From Roseateles toxinivorans (lineage in GTDB: Bacteria > Pseudomonadota > Gammaproteobacteria > Burkholderiales > Burkholderiaceae_C), in the NCBI RefSeq assembly GCF_004362525.1, contig NZ_SNXS01000002.1, positions 806,001 to 870,000 on the forward strand: 64,000 bases of DNA, written 5' to 3'. This document shows, in pieces, positions 34,129 to 42,678 of the stretch (positions within the stretch are counted from its first letter, which is position 1; each line of letters starts with the position of its first letter). The notes below the pieces were generated by a model, which saw only the letters and a program-made list of their open reading frames with translations, did not search any database and was not told the DNA's origin. The position numbers and the translations under genes are program-made.

Positions 34129-36606
34129 ATGAAGACACCCGCTCCCAAGACCCGCCTGACCCAGCTTGCACGCCTGACCGCGGGCGCCCTGTGCGCACTC
34201 GCCTTCAGCGCCAGTCTCCAGGCGCAGGTGCGCAGCTTCGATATCGCCGCCGGCGACATGAAGGCCGCGCTCGATGCCTATGCCGCCCAATCCGGCACCC
34301 AGCTGATCTACAAGCTCGAGGATGTGCGCGGCCGCACGAGCAAGGGCTTGAGCCGCAGCGCTTCGCCGGAAGAGGCGCTGCAATTGCTGCTGGAGGGCAG
34401 CTCGCTGTCGGTGCGCCGCGATGTGTCCGGCGCGGTGGTGATCTTTGTTGACACGCCGCCCAAGCCGGAGAAGCCGGAAAGACGCGCCGAGGACGATCTC
34501 AGTAATCTGGGGACGGTGGTCGTCTCGGCGAGCCGGCGCCGCGAGCCGCTGCGCGAGGTGCCGATGCAGGTCAACATCCTGTCCACCGACAAGCTCAACC
34601 GTGCCGGCGCCAAGACCTTGCAGGACTATCTGGGCAACGAGGCGGGGGTGGACGTCAAGAGCCTGGGAGGCGCCGGCGTGGGTTCGCTGAGCATCCGCGG
34701 CGTGAGCACCGGTTTTTCGCCCAGCTCGACTGTCGGCGTCTACATCGACGAAGTGTCCTTCGGCTCCAGCACGGTGGCGGGCAATGGCGCACAGATGGCG
34801 CTGGACATGGCCTTGCTCGACTTGCACCACATCGAGCTGCTGCGCGGTCCGCAGGGCACGCTGTATGGGGCGAGCGCGATGGGCGGGCTGCTGAAGTACG
34901 TGACCAATGAGCCGGATACCTACGAGTTTTCAGGCAAGGCCTCGTTGGCGGGATCGGTCACGCGGGGCGGTGGCAGCAGCCACACGCTCAGCGCGGTGGT
35001 CAATGCGCCGCTGAAGGAAGACGTGGCCGGCCTGCGTGTCTCGGCCTTCAGCGACCATGCCGGCGGCAGCACCGACGCCGTCGGCATCATCAGCCGCAAC
35101 AACAACGACCGCGGCACAACCCGTGGGGCGCGGGCTTCGTTGCTGCTCACACCGATGAGCAAGCTGAAACTGCGCCTGACCGGCACGACGCAGACCATAC
35201 GGCGCGATGGCATCGATTATGTCGACTACTCCCCTGCCACCGCCCAGCCGATCGAAGGCCCCCGGGCGCGCCGCCTGTTTGCCGCCGAACCCTATGATGT
35301 GAAGACCGATCTGCTCAGCGCCGACGTCGAGTACGACTTCGGCTGGGCGCGCCTGAACTCGATCACCGCGCGGCAGCGGGTGCGTTCCGACACGGTGGTG
35401 GACTTGACCTCCGGCTACATCCCGCTGCTGGTCGGCACCGGCCTGGACCTGGCCAGCACGCCGGGCTTGTTTACGGTTGGCCTGGACAAGCGTTCGCAGG
35501 AGCTGCGCCTGACCTCCAAGTCGGACAAGCGCCTCGAGTGGCTGGCGGGTTTTTATTACAACCATGAGGAGTCCACCAACACGCAGCGCGTCGCTACCTT
35601 CCTTCCCGACGGCACGCCCGGCCCGGACCTGGCGACCTTCGAGCTGCCGGCCGAGTACCGCGAGCTGGCCTTCTACGGCGACCTGACGTGGAAGACGGCC
35701 AACGGCCTGTCGGTGACCGGTGGGCTGCGCCTGGCGCGCAACAAGCAGCACTTTGTGCAGGTCAGCGATGGCATGCTGGCCGGCGGCTCGCAGTCGATTG
35801 ATTCGCGCTCCAACGACAGCAGCAAGACCTGGCTGCTGACCGGACGCTACGCACTGAGCCCGGGCAGCGACGTCTATCTGCGTGCTGCCACCGGCTACCG
35901 CCCGGGCGGCCCGAATGCGGTGCTTTACGACCGGCAGACCGGCGAGCCTCTGGGCCCGCCTTCGTTCGGGCCCGACACGCTGCGCAGCCTGGAGGCCGGC
36001 TACAAGGCCGATCTGCTGGACAAGACGCTGTCGCTGGAGGCTGCGGTGTTCGACATCCGCTGGAAGGACCTGCAGCAGCTCTACTCGGTCAACGGTGTCG
36101 CGGTGATCGTCAACGCCGGCGCGGCTCAGGTGCGGGGGGCAGAGTTGTCGGCCAGCTACCGGCCCAATCAGCGCTGGACCTTCAGCGGCAATGCCGCACT
36201 GCTCGATGCCAAGCTCACCGAGGACGCGGCCGGCCTGGGGGGCAAGGCCGGCGCCCGGCTGCCGGGCAGCGCGAAGTTCTCGGCCAGCTTCAATGTCAAC
36301 TACGCCTTCGATCTGGCCGGCCATGCCAGCTACGTGGGCCTTAGCCAGCGCTACGTCGGCCAGCGCAATTCCGGATTTGCGGACAGTAGCTCGAGCCCGC
36401 TGTTCTCACTGCCGGCCTATGGCCTTACCGATCTGCAGGCCGGCATCGACTTCAAGCGCGTCAGCGTGGCGCTGTTCGTGCGCAATCTGTTCGACAAGCG
36501 CGCCTTGCTGGCCCATGAGGGCACGGTGCAGGCAATAGGCGGGCCGGCCTGGGTGTCGCCGTCCAAGCCGCGCACCTTGGGTGCCACCGTGACGTTGCCG
36601 TTCTAG
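34129..36606 (+). CDS. TonB-dependent receptor with STN signalling domain
   Basis: An 825-residue receptor. A signal peptide ends near ASLQAQ (33), then an STN domain follows (FDIAAGDMKAALDAYAAQSG, about 36-110), then the plug (VVVSASRRREPLREVPMQV, and LRGPQGTLYGASAMGGLLKYVT near 250) and a barrel ending in F. The STN domain means that ligand binding is reported to a FecR protein and ECF sigma factor; both are encoded in this cluster and the promoter has the shared element. It is separately promoted, directly after the epimerase gene. Presumed role: outer-membrane uptake of the peptide (or its iron complex) and induction of the regulon. I chose ATG 34129 (GAGGA upstream); the longer frame would include the promoter. 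Confidence 0.93.
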   Translation: MKTPAPKTRLTQLARLTAGALCALAFSASLQAQVRSFDIAAGDMKAALDAYAAQSGTQLIYKLEDVRGRTSKGLSRSASPEEALQLLLEGSSLSVRRDVSGAVVIFVDTPPKPEKPERRAEDDLSNLGTVVVSASRRREPLREVPMQVNILSTDKLNRAGAKTLQDYLGNEAGVDVKSLGGAGVGSLSIRGVSTGFSPSSTVGVYIDEVSFGSSTVAGNGAQMALDMALLDLHHIELLRGPQGTLYGASAMGGLLKYVTNEPDTYEFSGKASLAGSVTRGGGSSHTLSAVVNAPLKEDVAGLRVSAFSDHAGGSTDAVGIISRNNNDRGTTRGARASLLLTPMSKLKLRLTGTTQTIRRDGIDYVDYSPATAQPIEGPRARRLFAAEPYDVKTDLLSADVEYDFGWARLNSITARQRVRSDTVVDLTSGYIPLLVGTGLDLASTPGLFTVGLDKRSQELRLTSKSDKRLEWLAGFYYNHEESTNTQRVATFLPDGTPGPDLATFELPAEYRELAFYGDLTWKTANGLSVTGGLRLARNKQHFVQVSDGMLAGGSQSIDSRSNDSSKTWLLTGRYALSPGSDVYLRAATGYRPGGPNAVLYDRQTGEPLGPPSFGPDTLRSLEAGYKADLLDKTLSLEAAVFDIRWKDLQQLYSVNGVAVIVNAGAAQVRGAELSASYRPNQRWTFSGNAALLDAKLTEDAAGLGGKAGARLPGSAKFSASFNVNYAFDLAGHASYVGLSQRYVGQRNSGFADSSSSPLFSLPAYGLTDLQAGIDFKRVSVALFVRNLFDKRALLAHEGTVQAIGGPAWVSPSKPRTLGATVTLPF

Positions 36607-36682
36607 GCCGTAAGCCCATTCATCCCGAGGTTCTCAGAAGCCCTTCCGGAACGAGACAACTGCGACCCAGAAGAAGGCCGAC

Positions 36683-37195
36683 ATGGCGACGCTTGACGCG
36701 TTGTTCGAGACAGTCAACCGCAGCGATGCGCCCGGCCTGGTGGTCGGCGTATCGCAGCTGGGCAAGACCGTCTACCGCCGCGGCTTCGGCCTGGCCAGCG
36801 TCGAGCTGGGTGTGGCCAACACGCCGTGGACGCGCATGCGCATGCGCATGCGCATAGCCTCCACCAGCAAGCACTTCGCCTGCCTGGCCGCGCTGCTGCT
36901 GGGCGAGGCCGGCACACCGCTGGTCGGCCGCTACCGCGCCGCCGACCTGGATGCCGATGCGCAGATCGCCTTCGTCGGCGACAAGCTGCAGCTTCAGGTC
37001 TTCGGTGCGTTCGCCACCAACTTGATGGAGCTGGCGGCCTTCTCGGGTGAGGTCTTCGGCTGGACCATCTTGGACGCCGGCAATCTGCCGCTGCGCGGCG
37101 TGCTCAGCGTCGAGCGTGCGAATGGCGTGGTCAAGGGCTTCCGCATCAACACGCCGCGCATCCGTCATATGCTGTTCGAGCGTGTCACCGCCTGA
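36683..37195 (+). pseudogene. Internally deleted third copy of the D-aminopeptidase-like hydrolase
   Basis: The frame is open for 170 residues but joins two distant parts of the hydrolase. Residues 1-77 match the N-terminus of copies A and B up to SxxK (ASTSKHF) and LLLGEAG; the rest matches their last 90 residues (LVGRYRAADLDADAQIAF to RHMLFER). About 380 residues, including the Tyr-x-Asn and His-x-Gly boxes, are gone. A run of CGCATG units (36833-36856) inserts extra Met-Arg pairs just before SxxK. Codon use is still clean, so the event is fairly recent or the short product is kept. It has no promoter element of the cluster type. Confidence 0.85.
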
Positions 37196-37225
37196 GCCTC
37201 AACCGCCCCAAAGAATCAGAACCAA

Positions 37226-37772
37226 ATGATCTTCGTCAGCCAGCTGTCCACCGAAACCAATACCTTTGCCTATGCACCCACCGGCCGCGGCGGCTTCGAG
37301 GGGTACAGCATCTATTTCGGCGATGCCAGTACCCGGGTGTTCGACTGCAAGATGGTCGGCGGTGGCACACCACGCGCGAGCCGATGATCAGCTTCGTCAA
37401 GCGGATGCAGGCCGTCGAGGGGCGTGACGGCCTGCTGTTGGTGTCGCTGGGCCATGGCTTCCCCTGGGGCGATGTGCCCGAGTCCGGTGCCAAGCTCTGG
37501 TGGTGACCGACAACGACCCAGCCCAGGCGCAGGCGGTAGTGCGCCGGGCGACAGCACCTTCATCCTGAATCGCCCGCTCGAACGCGGTGTCGGCCAAGCG
37601 GCTGATCGTCGTCAAGTCGACACAGCACTTCCACGCCGAGTTCGCACCGATCGCCACGGCGGTGATCTATGTGGCCACGCTCGGCGCAATCACTCCGGAC
37701 TTTGCCAGTATCCGGTACAAAGCGCGAGGCCTGAATTACTGGCCGCGGGTGGGGAATCCGCACGCCGATTGA
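37226..37772 (+). pseudogene. Decayed second copy of the M81 metallopeptidase
   Basis: Starts with a good match to the M81 gene at 31.6 kb (VSQLSTETNTFAYAPTGRGGFE) and ends with its last 60 residues (VVKSTQHFHAEFAPIATAV to LNYWPRVG). Between them at least three deletions and frame changes occur. The first, after GDAST, removes the DxH and YPHTD metal sites; others follow VFDCKMVG and around STFIL. No continuous frame spans it. Together with the hydrolase remnant just upstream it repeats the hydrolase-then-M81 gene order of 29.9-33.0 kb. Confidence 0.9.
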
Positions 37773-37848
37773 GTCGTCGCGCGCGGGGTGCTCGGTTACA
37801 GTAGTCCGAGATGCGGCGCGGCCGCGATTGTGACTACTCACCGGGCTC

Positions 37849-39738
37849 ATGGAACAGGTCTCAGACAGCCGTCCTCAGTACCTCGACGCCCTGCTGCAGC
37901 AGCATCTGCGCACCTTTCTGGGCGAGTTGGAGCCCGGCGCGATGGCGCTGCTGCTGGAGCATCTGCAATGGGTGGAGCTGGCCGGCGGCGAGACCCTGAT
38001 GCGCCAGGGCGAGCCCGGCGATGCGATGTACATCACCGTCAGCGGCCGGCTGCGCACCTATATCGCCGATGAAGACGGCCGCCAGCGCATGGTGCGCGAG
38101 GTGACGCGGGGCCAGGTCGTCGGCGAGATGAGCCTGTACACCGACGAGCCCCGGTCGGCCACCCTGGTGGCGATACGCGACTCCGTGCTGGTGCGGCTGT
38201 CCAAGGCCGAGTTCAAGCGCCTGCTCGCGATCAGCGCCCAGGTCTCGATCGCGCTCACAAGGCAGATCATCCGCCGTCTGCAGACCGAGAGTGGGCCGAC
38301 GACCAACGACCGGCCGGTCACGATCGGGTTGCTACCGATCACCGAGGGCGTCGAACTCGCCGCCTTGGCCGAAGCGCTGGCCACCCAGCTGCGGAAGCAG
38401 GGCCGCGTGGCCGTGCTCGACCGTGCGCGGCTTGATGCCCAGCTGGGCGAGCCCGGCATCACCGAACGGCCGCGCACCGATGCCGACGCCAACCGACGCA
38501 TTGCGATGCAGCTCGATGCCATCGAGGCCGCGCACGACTTTGTGCTGCTGCTCGGTGACACCACGCCCACGCCCTGGACCTCGCGCTGCAGCCGCCATTG
38601 CGACGAGCTGCTGCTGCTGGCCAATGCCGATCAGTCGGTGCGCCTGCATGCGATCGAGAAGGAGTGCCTGGTGCGTCACGCACCGTATGGCCAGGCGAGC
38701 GAGGCCTCGCAGATGCTGGTGCTGCTGCACCCGGCCCAGCTGCATATGCCCGCCGGCACCAAGGCCTGGTTGAAGCACCGCCCGCTGGCCGAGCCTGTCC
38801 ATATCCGGCCGGCGCTGGAGCGCGACCTGGCCCGGCTGGCGCGGCTGATCAGCCGCACCGCCGTCGGCCTGGTATTTGCCGGCGGCGGCGCGCGTGGGCT
38901 CGCGCACATGGGCGTGTATCGCGCGCTCCAGGAGCGCGGCATCGAGATCGATGTCGTCGGCGGCACCAGCATAGGCTCGGTGATGGCCACCCTGGTGGCA
39001 CTGGACCAGCCGATCGCGACCCTCACCGCCACCGTGCGCAAGGCGTTTGCCCGCAGCCCGACCGGCGACTTCAATCTGATCCCGATGCTGTCCTTGATCA
39101 AGGGCCGGCGCCTGCGCCGCATCGTCAGCCAGGCGTTGGCGGAGCTTGGCGGCGCCGGCACCCAGATCGAAGACCTGTGGAAGGGCTATTACTGCGTGGC
39201 CACCAACTATTCGCAGGCCAGCGAGCAGGTGCTCAAGCGCGGCCCGCTGCTCGACGCGATGCTGGCCAGCATCGCCATCCCCGGCGCGCTGCCGCCGCTG
39301 ATCCATGAGGGCGATCTGCTCTGCGACGGCGGCACCTTCAACAACTTCCCGGTCGACGTGATGCGCGGCCTGCGCGGCGTCGGCAAGGTCATCGGCGTGG
39401 ACCTGAGCTTCAAGCGCCTGCGCCGCATGGACCATGCCGACATGCCCGGCACCTGGGCCCTGCTGCGCGACCGCCTGCGCCCGCGCGCCAAGCGCCGCTA
39501 CCGCCTGCCCTCGCTGGCCACCTATCTGATGAACGTCACGATTCTGTACAGCACCTCACGCCAGCGCCAGGCGCGCAAGCTGACCGATATCTATATGAAC
39601 CCGCCACTGGACCGCGTCGGCATGCTGCAGTGGAAACGCTTCGACGAGATCGAGCAGCAGGGCTATGAGCATGCCTGCCTGGTGCTGGATGGCAGCCTGC
39701 AGGTGGCGCAGGAGTCGGTGTTGCAGCCCTGGGTCTAG
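37849..39738 (+). CDS. Patatin-like phospholipase with cyclic-nucleotide-binding domain
   Basis: A 629-residue protein of the neuropathy-target-esterase type. Residues about 20-135 form a cNMP-binding fold (MRQGEPGDAMYITVSGRLRTY, GEMSLYTDEPRSATLVA). Residues 340-530 are a patatin domain with the oxyanion loop GGGARG, nucleophile G-T-S-I-G near 368 and the catalytic Asp in DGGTFNNFPVDV. It should hydrolyse phospholipids or lysophospholipids at the membrane, possibly controlled by nucleotide or redox state. It starts 76 bp after the M81 remnant and is probably not part of that cluster. Confidence 0.9.
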   Translation: MEQVSDSRPQYLDALLQQHLRTFLGELEPGAMALLLEHLQWVELAGGETLMRQGEPGDAMYITVSGRLRTYIADEDGRQRMVREVTRGQVVGEMSLYTDEPRSATLVAIRDSVLVRLSKAEFKRLLAISAQVSIALTRQIIRRLQTESGPTTNDRPVTIGLLPITEGVELAALAEALATQLRKQGRVAVLDRARLDAQLGEPGITERPRTDADANRRIAMQLDAIEAAHDFVLLLGDTTPTPWTSRCSRHCDELLLLANADQSVRLHAIEKECLVRHAPYGQASEASQMLVLLHPAQLHMPAGTKAWLKHRPLAEPVHIRPALERDLARLARLISRTAVGLVFAGGGARGLAHMGVYRALQERGIEIDVVGGTSIGSVMATLVALDQPIATLTATVRKAFARSPTGDFNLIPMLSLIKGRRLRRIVSQALAELGGAGTQIEDLWKGYYCVATNYSQASEQVLKRGPLLDAMLASIAIPGALPPLIHEGDLLCDGGTFNNFPVDVMRGLRGVGKVIGVDLSFKRLRRMDHADMPGTWALLRDRLRPRAKRRYRLPSLATYLMNVTILYSTSRQRQARKLTDIYMNPPLDRVGMLQWKRFDEIEQQGYEHACLVLDGSLQVAQESVLQPWV

Positions 39739-39879
39739 CAGGGTGTTGCAAAGCTACTGCGGCGGCCATCTGCGTCGTTGCGCGGTGCTCGGAGTCCTCA
39801 CGTACAGGAAGTACGTTCCGGCTCCTGTGCGCCGCACGCCTAGCATCTGGCCGTCCTCGCTACGCTTTTCAACACCCTG
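39739..39879. repeat. 141-bp palindromic intergenic repeat (MITE-like)
   Basis: Termini CAGGGTGTTG (39739-39748) and CAACACCCTG (39870-39879) are perfect inverted repeats. The interior keeps pairing imperfectly, closing on a CGTAC-AGGAA-GTACG tip flanked by GGAGTCC and GGCTCC. The element starts immediately after the patatin stop codon and ends 10 bp before the permease stop, so it lies between convergent genes and can form one long hairpin. No transposase is encoded. It looks like a dispersed non-autonomous repeat that also terminates transcription. Confidence 0.75.
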
Positions 39880-39888
39880 CGAGCTGCC

Positions 39889-40716
39889 TCAAAGCTTTTC
39901 AGTTTCGCCCGACTTCGGCTGCCACTTCATCAGGCGTTTCTCCAGCTTGCCGACGCCGGCGTCCAGCGCCAGGGCGAACACCGTCAACACCAGGATGCCG
40001 GCCATCACCGTGTTGATGTCGAAGGACCCTTCAGCCTGCAGTATCAGATAGCCGACGCCGCGCGACGAGCCCAGGTACTCGCCGACCACCGCGCCGACGA
40101 AGGCCAGGCCGACGCTGGTGTGCAGCGAGCTGAACACCCAGCTGGTGGCGCTGGGCAGATAGACATGGCGCAGCAGCTGCTTCTGCGAGGCGCCGAGCAT
40201 CCGCGCATTGGCCAGCACCACCGGGCTCACTTCCTTGACGCCCTGATAGACATTGAAGAAGACGATGAAGAACACCAGGGTCACGCCCAGCGCCACCTTG
40301 CTGGCGATGCCGAGGCCGAACCAGACAGCGAAGATCGGCGCCAGTATCACGCGTGGCATGCTGTTGAGCGCCTTGATATAGGGGTCGCAGATCGCGGCGG
40401 CCATCGGGCTCAGTGCCAGCCACAGGCCGCAACCCAGGCCCAGGCCGGTGCCGATGCCGAAGGCCAGCACCGTCTCCAGCAGCGTGACCCAGAGGTGCTG
40501 GTAGATGTCGGCATTGGTGACGAACCAGGCCCAGACGCGGCCGAAGATCTTCAGCGGCTCGCCGAAGAAGAAAGCGGCCTGCTGGTCGTTCTCGAACACG
40601 ATGGGCGGGATCAGTCCCGGCTTGGTGGCCACATGCCAGAACACGAAGATCGCCACCAGCAGGCCGACCTGCCAGGCCAGCAGATTGCTCTGGCGGGGCT
40701 TCAGATATTTCCACAT
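39889..40716 (-). CDS. ABC transporter permease (nitrate/sulfonate/taurine type)
   Basis: A 275-residue membrane protein with about six helices and the inner-membrane EAA-type loop (ANARMLGASQKQLLRHVYLPSAT near 185) of SsuC/TauC-like permeases. It follows the ATPase gene by 11 bp and is the third gene of a binding protein/ATPase/permease operon on the minus strand. The substrate is discussed under the binding protein. Confidence 0.9.
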   Translation of the reverse strand: MWKYLKPRQSNLLAWQVGLLVAIFVFWHVATKPGLIPPIVFENDQQAAFFFGEPLKIFGRVWAWFVTNADIYQHLWVTLLETVLAFGIGTGLGLGCGLWLALSPMAAAICDPYIKALNSMPRVILAPIFAVWFGLGIASKVALGVTLVFFIVFFNVYQGVKEVSPVVLANARMLGASQKQLLRHVYLPSATSWVFSSLHTSVGLAFVGAVVGEYLGSSRGVGYLILQAEGSFDINTVMAGILVLTVFALALDAGVGKLEKRLMKWQPKSGETEKL

Positions 40717-40727
40717 ATGCGTGCGTC

Positions 40728-41531
40728 CTAAGCGGCCAGCTGCTGCTGGTAGCCCTTCAAGACCTCGTCGCGCAGCACCGCCCAGATCGCCTGGTGCAGC
40801 TCGACGAAGCGCGGCATGACGCGCACCTCGGCCACGTCGCGCGGGCGCGGCAGGTCGATGGCGAACTCGCCGATCGGCCGCGCGCCGGGGCCGGCACTGA
40901 GGCAGACGACGCGGTCGCTCATGGCAATCGCTTCATCCAGATCGTGGGTGATGAACAGCACGGCCTTCTTCTTGGCACTCCACAGCGCCAGCACCTCGTT
41001 CTCCATCAGCTGGCGGGTCTGGATGTCGAGTGCCGAGAACGGTTCGTCCATCAGGATGATGTCGGGGTCCAGCACCAGTGTCTGGGCCAGGCTGACGCGC
41101 TTGCGCATGCCGCCCGACAGCTGGTGCGGGTAGCGGTTGCCGAAGCCCCCGAGGCCCACGCGCTTGAGCCACTCTTCGGCCTGCTCGCGGGCATCGGCCA
41201 CGCCACGGAACTCCAGCCCGGCCATCACGTTCTGCAGCGCCGTGCGCCAGGGCATCAGGCTCTCGCTCTGGAACATATAGCCGGCGCGGGCATTGATGCC
41301 CACCAAGGGCTCGCCGAACACCTTGACGCTGCCGGTGCTGGGCTGCAGCAGGCCGGCGGCGACGTTGAGCAGCGTGCTCTTGCCGCAGCCGGTCGGGCCG
41401 ACCACGGAGACGAACTCGCCGGCGCCGACCGTCAGCGCCACCTCGCGCACGGCGGTGTAGCGCTGGCTGGGGTCGTCCTTGGAGACGAAGGTGCAGGCGA
41501 CGTTGTCGAGCTGCAGCGCGGGAGCGGTCAT
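40728..41531 (-). CDS. ABC transporter ATP-binding protein (nitrate/sulfonate/taurine type)
   Basis: A 267-residue ATPase starting MTAPALQ. Walker A is GPTGCGKST near residue 43, the signature LSGGMRKRV near 140, Walker B ILMDEPF near 160, and the switch histidine ITHDLDEA. The SsuB/TauB-like features are the RAGYMFQSESLMPWRT Q-loop and the MRKR signature. The start lies four bases after the binding-protein stop codon. Confidence 0.92.
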   Translation of the reverse strand: MTAPALQLDNVACTFVSKDDPSQRYTAVREVALTVGAGEFVSVVGPTGCGKSTLLNVAAGLLQPSTGSVKVFGEPLVGINARAGYMFQSESLMPWRTALQNVMAGLEFRGVADAREQAEEWLKRVGLGGFGNRYPHQLSGGMRKRVSLAQTLVLDPDIILMDEPFSALDIQTRQLMENEVLALWSAKKKAVLFITHDLDEAIAMSDRVVCLSAGPGARPIGEFAIDLPRPRDVAEVRVMPRFVELHQAIWAVLRDEVLKGYQQQLAA

Positions 41532-41535
41532 TGCT

Positions 41536-42561
41536 TCAGCCCTTTGGATACTTGGCGTTCGCACGCTTGACAAAGTCATTGGTGTAGATCGCCGCCAGGT
41601 CTATCTTGGCCTCGGCGATCTCCTTGTCGATGCTGGCCAGGGCGCGGCGCGCGGTCTCCGGGCCGGCCTCGGGGAACATGCCGTCCACCGACAACGCGCC
41701 CTTGGCGGCCAGGAAGGCATCGATATAGACGGCGCGGTCGCCGAGCAGAAAGCTCTCGGGCACCGCCTTGATGATGTCGCCCGCGCCGGCCTGCTGAATC
41801 CACTTGTCGGCGCGCACGATGGCGTTGGCGATCGCCTGGGCGGTGCCCGGGTTCTTGTCCAGAAAGCTCTGCGGCGCGTACATGCAGCCGGCCGGCATGG
41901 GCCCGCCGAAGATCTTGTCGGCATCGGCAACGACCCGGGTGTCGGAGACGATCTTCAGGTCGCCCGAGCGCAACAGCAGCGTGATCACCGGGTCGAGGTT
42001 GCTGATCGCGTCGATCTGGCCGGAGCGCATCGCCGCCACCGCACCGCTGCCGGCACCGACGCCGACGATGGACACATCGCTCGGCTTCAGTCCGGCCTTG
42101 GCCAGCACGAAGTTGGCCAGCACATTGGTCGAGGAGCCCGGCGCGGTGACGCCCAGCTTCTTGCCCTTCAGATCGGCGACCGTCTTGAAGTTGGGCATGG
42201 TCTTGGGGTTGACGCCCAGCACGATCTGCGGCGCCCGGCCCTGCAGCGCAAAGGCGCGCAGGCGCTGGCCCTTGACCTGCATATTGATGGTGTGCTCGAA
42301 GGCACCCGACACCACGTCGGCGCTGCCGCCGATCACCGCCTGCAGCGCGCGCGAGCCGCCGGCAAAGTCGGCGATCGTCACGTCCAGGCCCTCGGCCTTG
42401 AAGTAGCCCAGCGTCTCGGCAATCGTCAGCGGCAGGTAGTACAGCAGGTTCTTGCCGCCCACCGCGATCGTCACCTTGGGCTTTTCAACCGTCTGGGCAG
42501 TGGCAAAGCCGGGCAGCGCGATCAGGGCGCTGCCGGCCACGACAAAATTGCGGCGTTGCAT
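41536..42561 (-). CDS. ABC transporter substrate-binding protein (NMT1/TauA type)
   Basis: A 341-residue exported protein. The N-terminus MQRRNFVVAGSALIALPGFATAQ is a signal peptide with paired arginines, possibly Tat. The mature part has the NMT1-like pattern: LPLTIAETLGYFKAEGLDV, then GGSRALQAVIGGSADVVSGAFEH and VTAPGSSTNVLANFVL. Relatives bind nitrate, taurine, alkanesulfonates, riboflavin precursors or aromatic acids. No catabolic gene flanks the operon, so the substrate is unknown. It is the first gene of its operon. Confidence 0.9.
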   Translation of the reverse strand: MQRRNFVVAGSALIALPGFATAQTVEKPKVTIAVGGKNLLYYLPLTIAETLGYFKAEGLDVTIADFAGGSRALQAVIGGSADVVSGAFEHTINMQVKGQRLRAFALQGRAPQIVLGVNPKTMPNFKTVADLKGKKLGVTAPGSSTNVLANFVLAKAGLKPSDVSIVGVGAGSGAVAAMRSGQIDAISNLDPVITLLLRSGDLKIVSDTRVVADADKIFGGPMPAGCMYAPQSFLDKNPGTAQAIANAIVRADKWIQQAGAGDIIKAVPESFLLGDRAVYIDAFLAAKGALSVDGMFPEAGPETARRALASIDKEIAEAKIDLAAIYTNDFVKRANAKYPKG

Positions 42562-42678
42562 GGTGGCGGTCTCCGTTGGAATGATGGGCAGACTCTAACC
42601 CGGCCGGCGGCCTGGCAACAGCCGGGCGAACGCTGCATCGCACAGTGCTAGTCTGCAGACCAACCCAAGGAGGCTTCC

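Noticed and set aside
34930-36324. A 464-codon minus-strand frame inside the STN receptor gene.
   Set aside because: Antisense shadow without start context or recognisable domains; the plus strand carries STN, plug and barrel motifs.
36683-37195. The 170-codon frame as an independent small hydrolase gene.
   Set aside because: It lacks two of the three catalytic boxes and its two halves match distant parts of the full-length paralogues, so an internal deletion is the simpler reading.
39889-42561. The ABC importer as a target of the adjacent MerR regulator.
   Set aside because: The MerR protein has CadR/PbrR metal ligands, no MerR-type promoter with an extended spacer lies before the importer, and the binding protein is of an organic-anion type.
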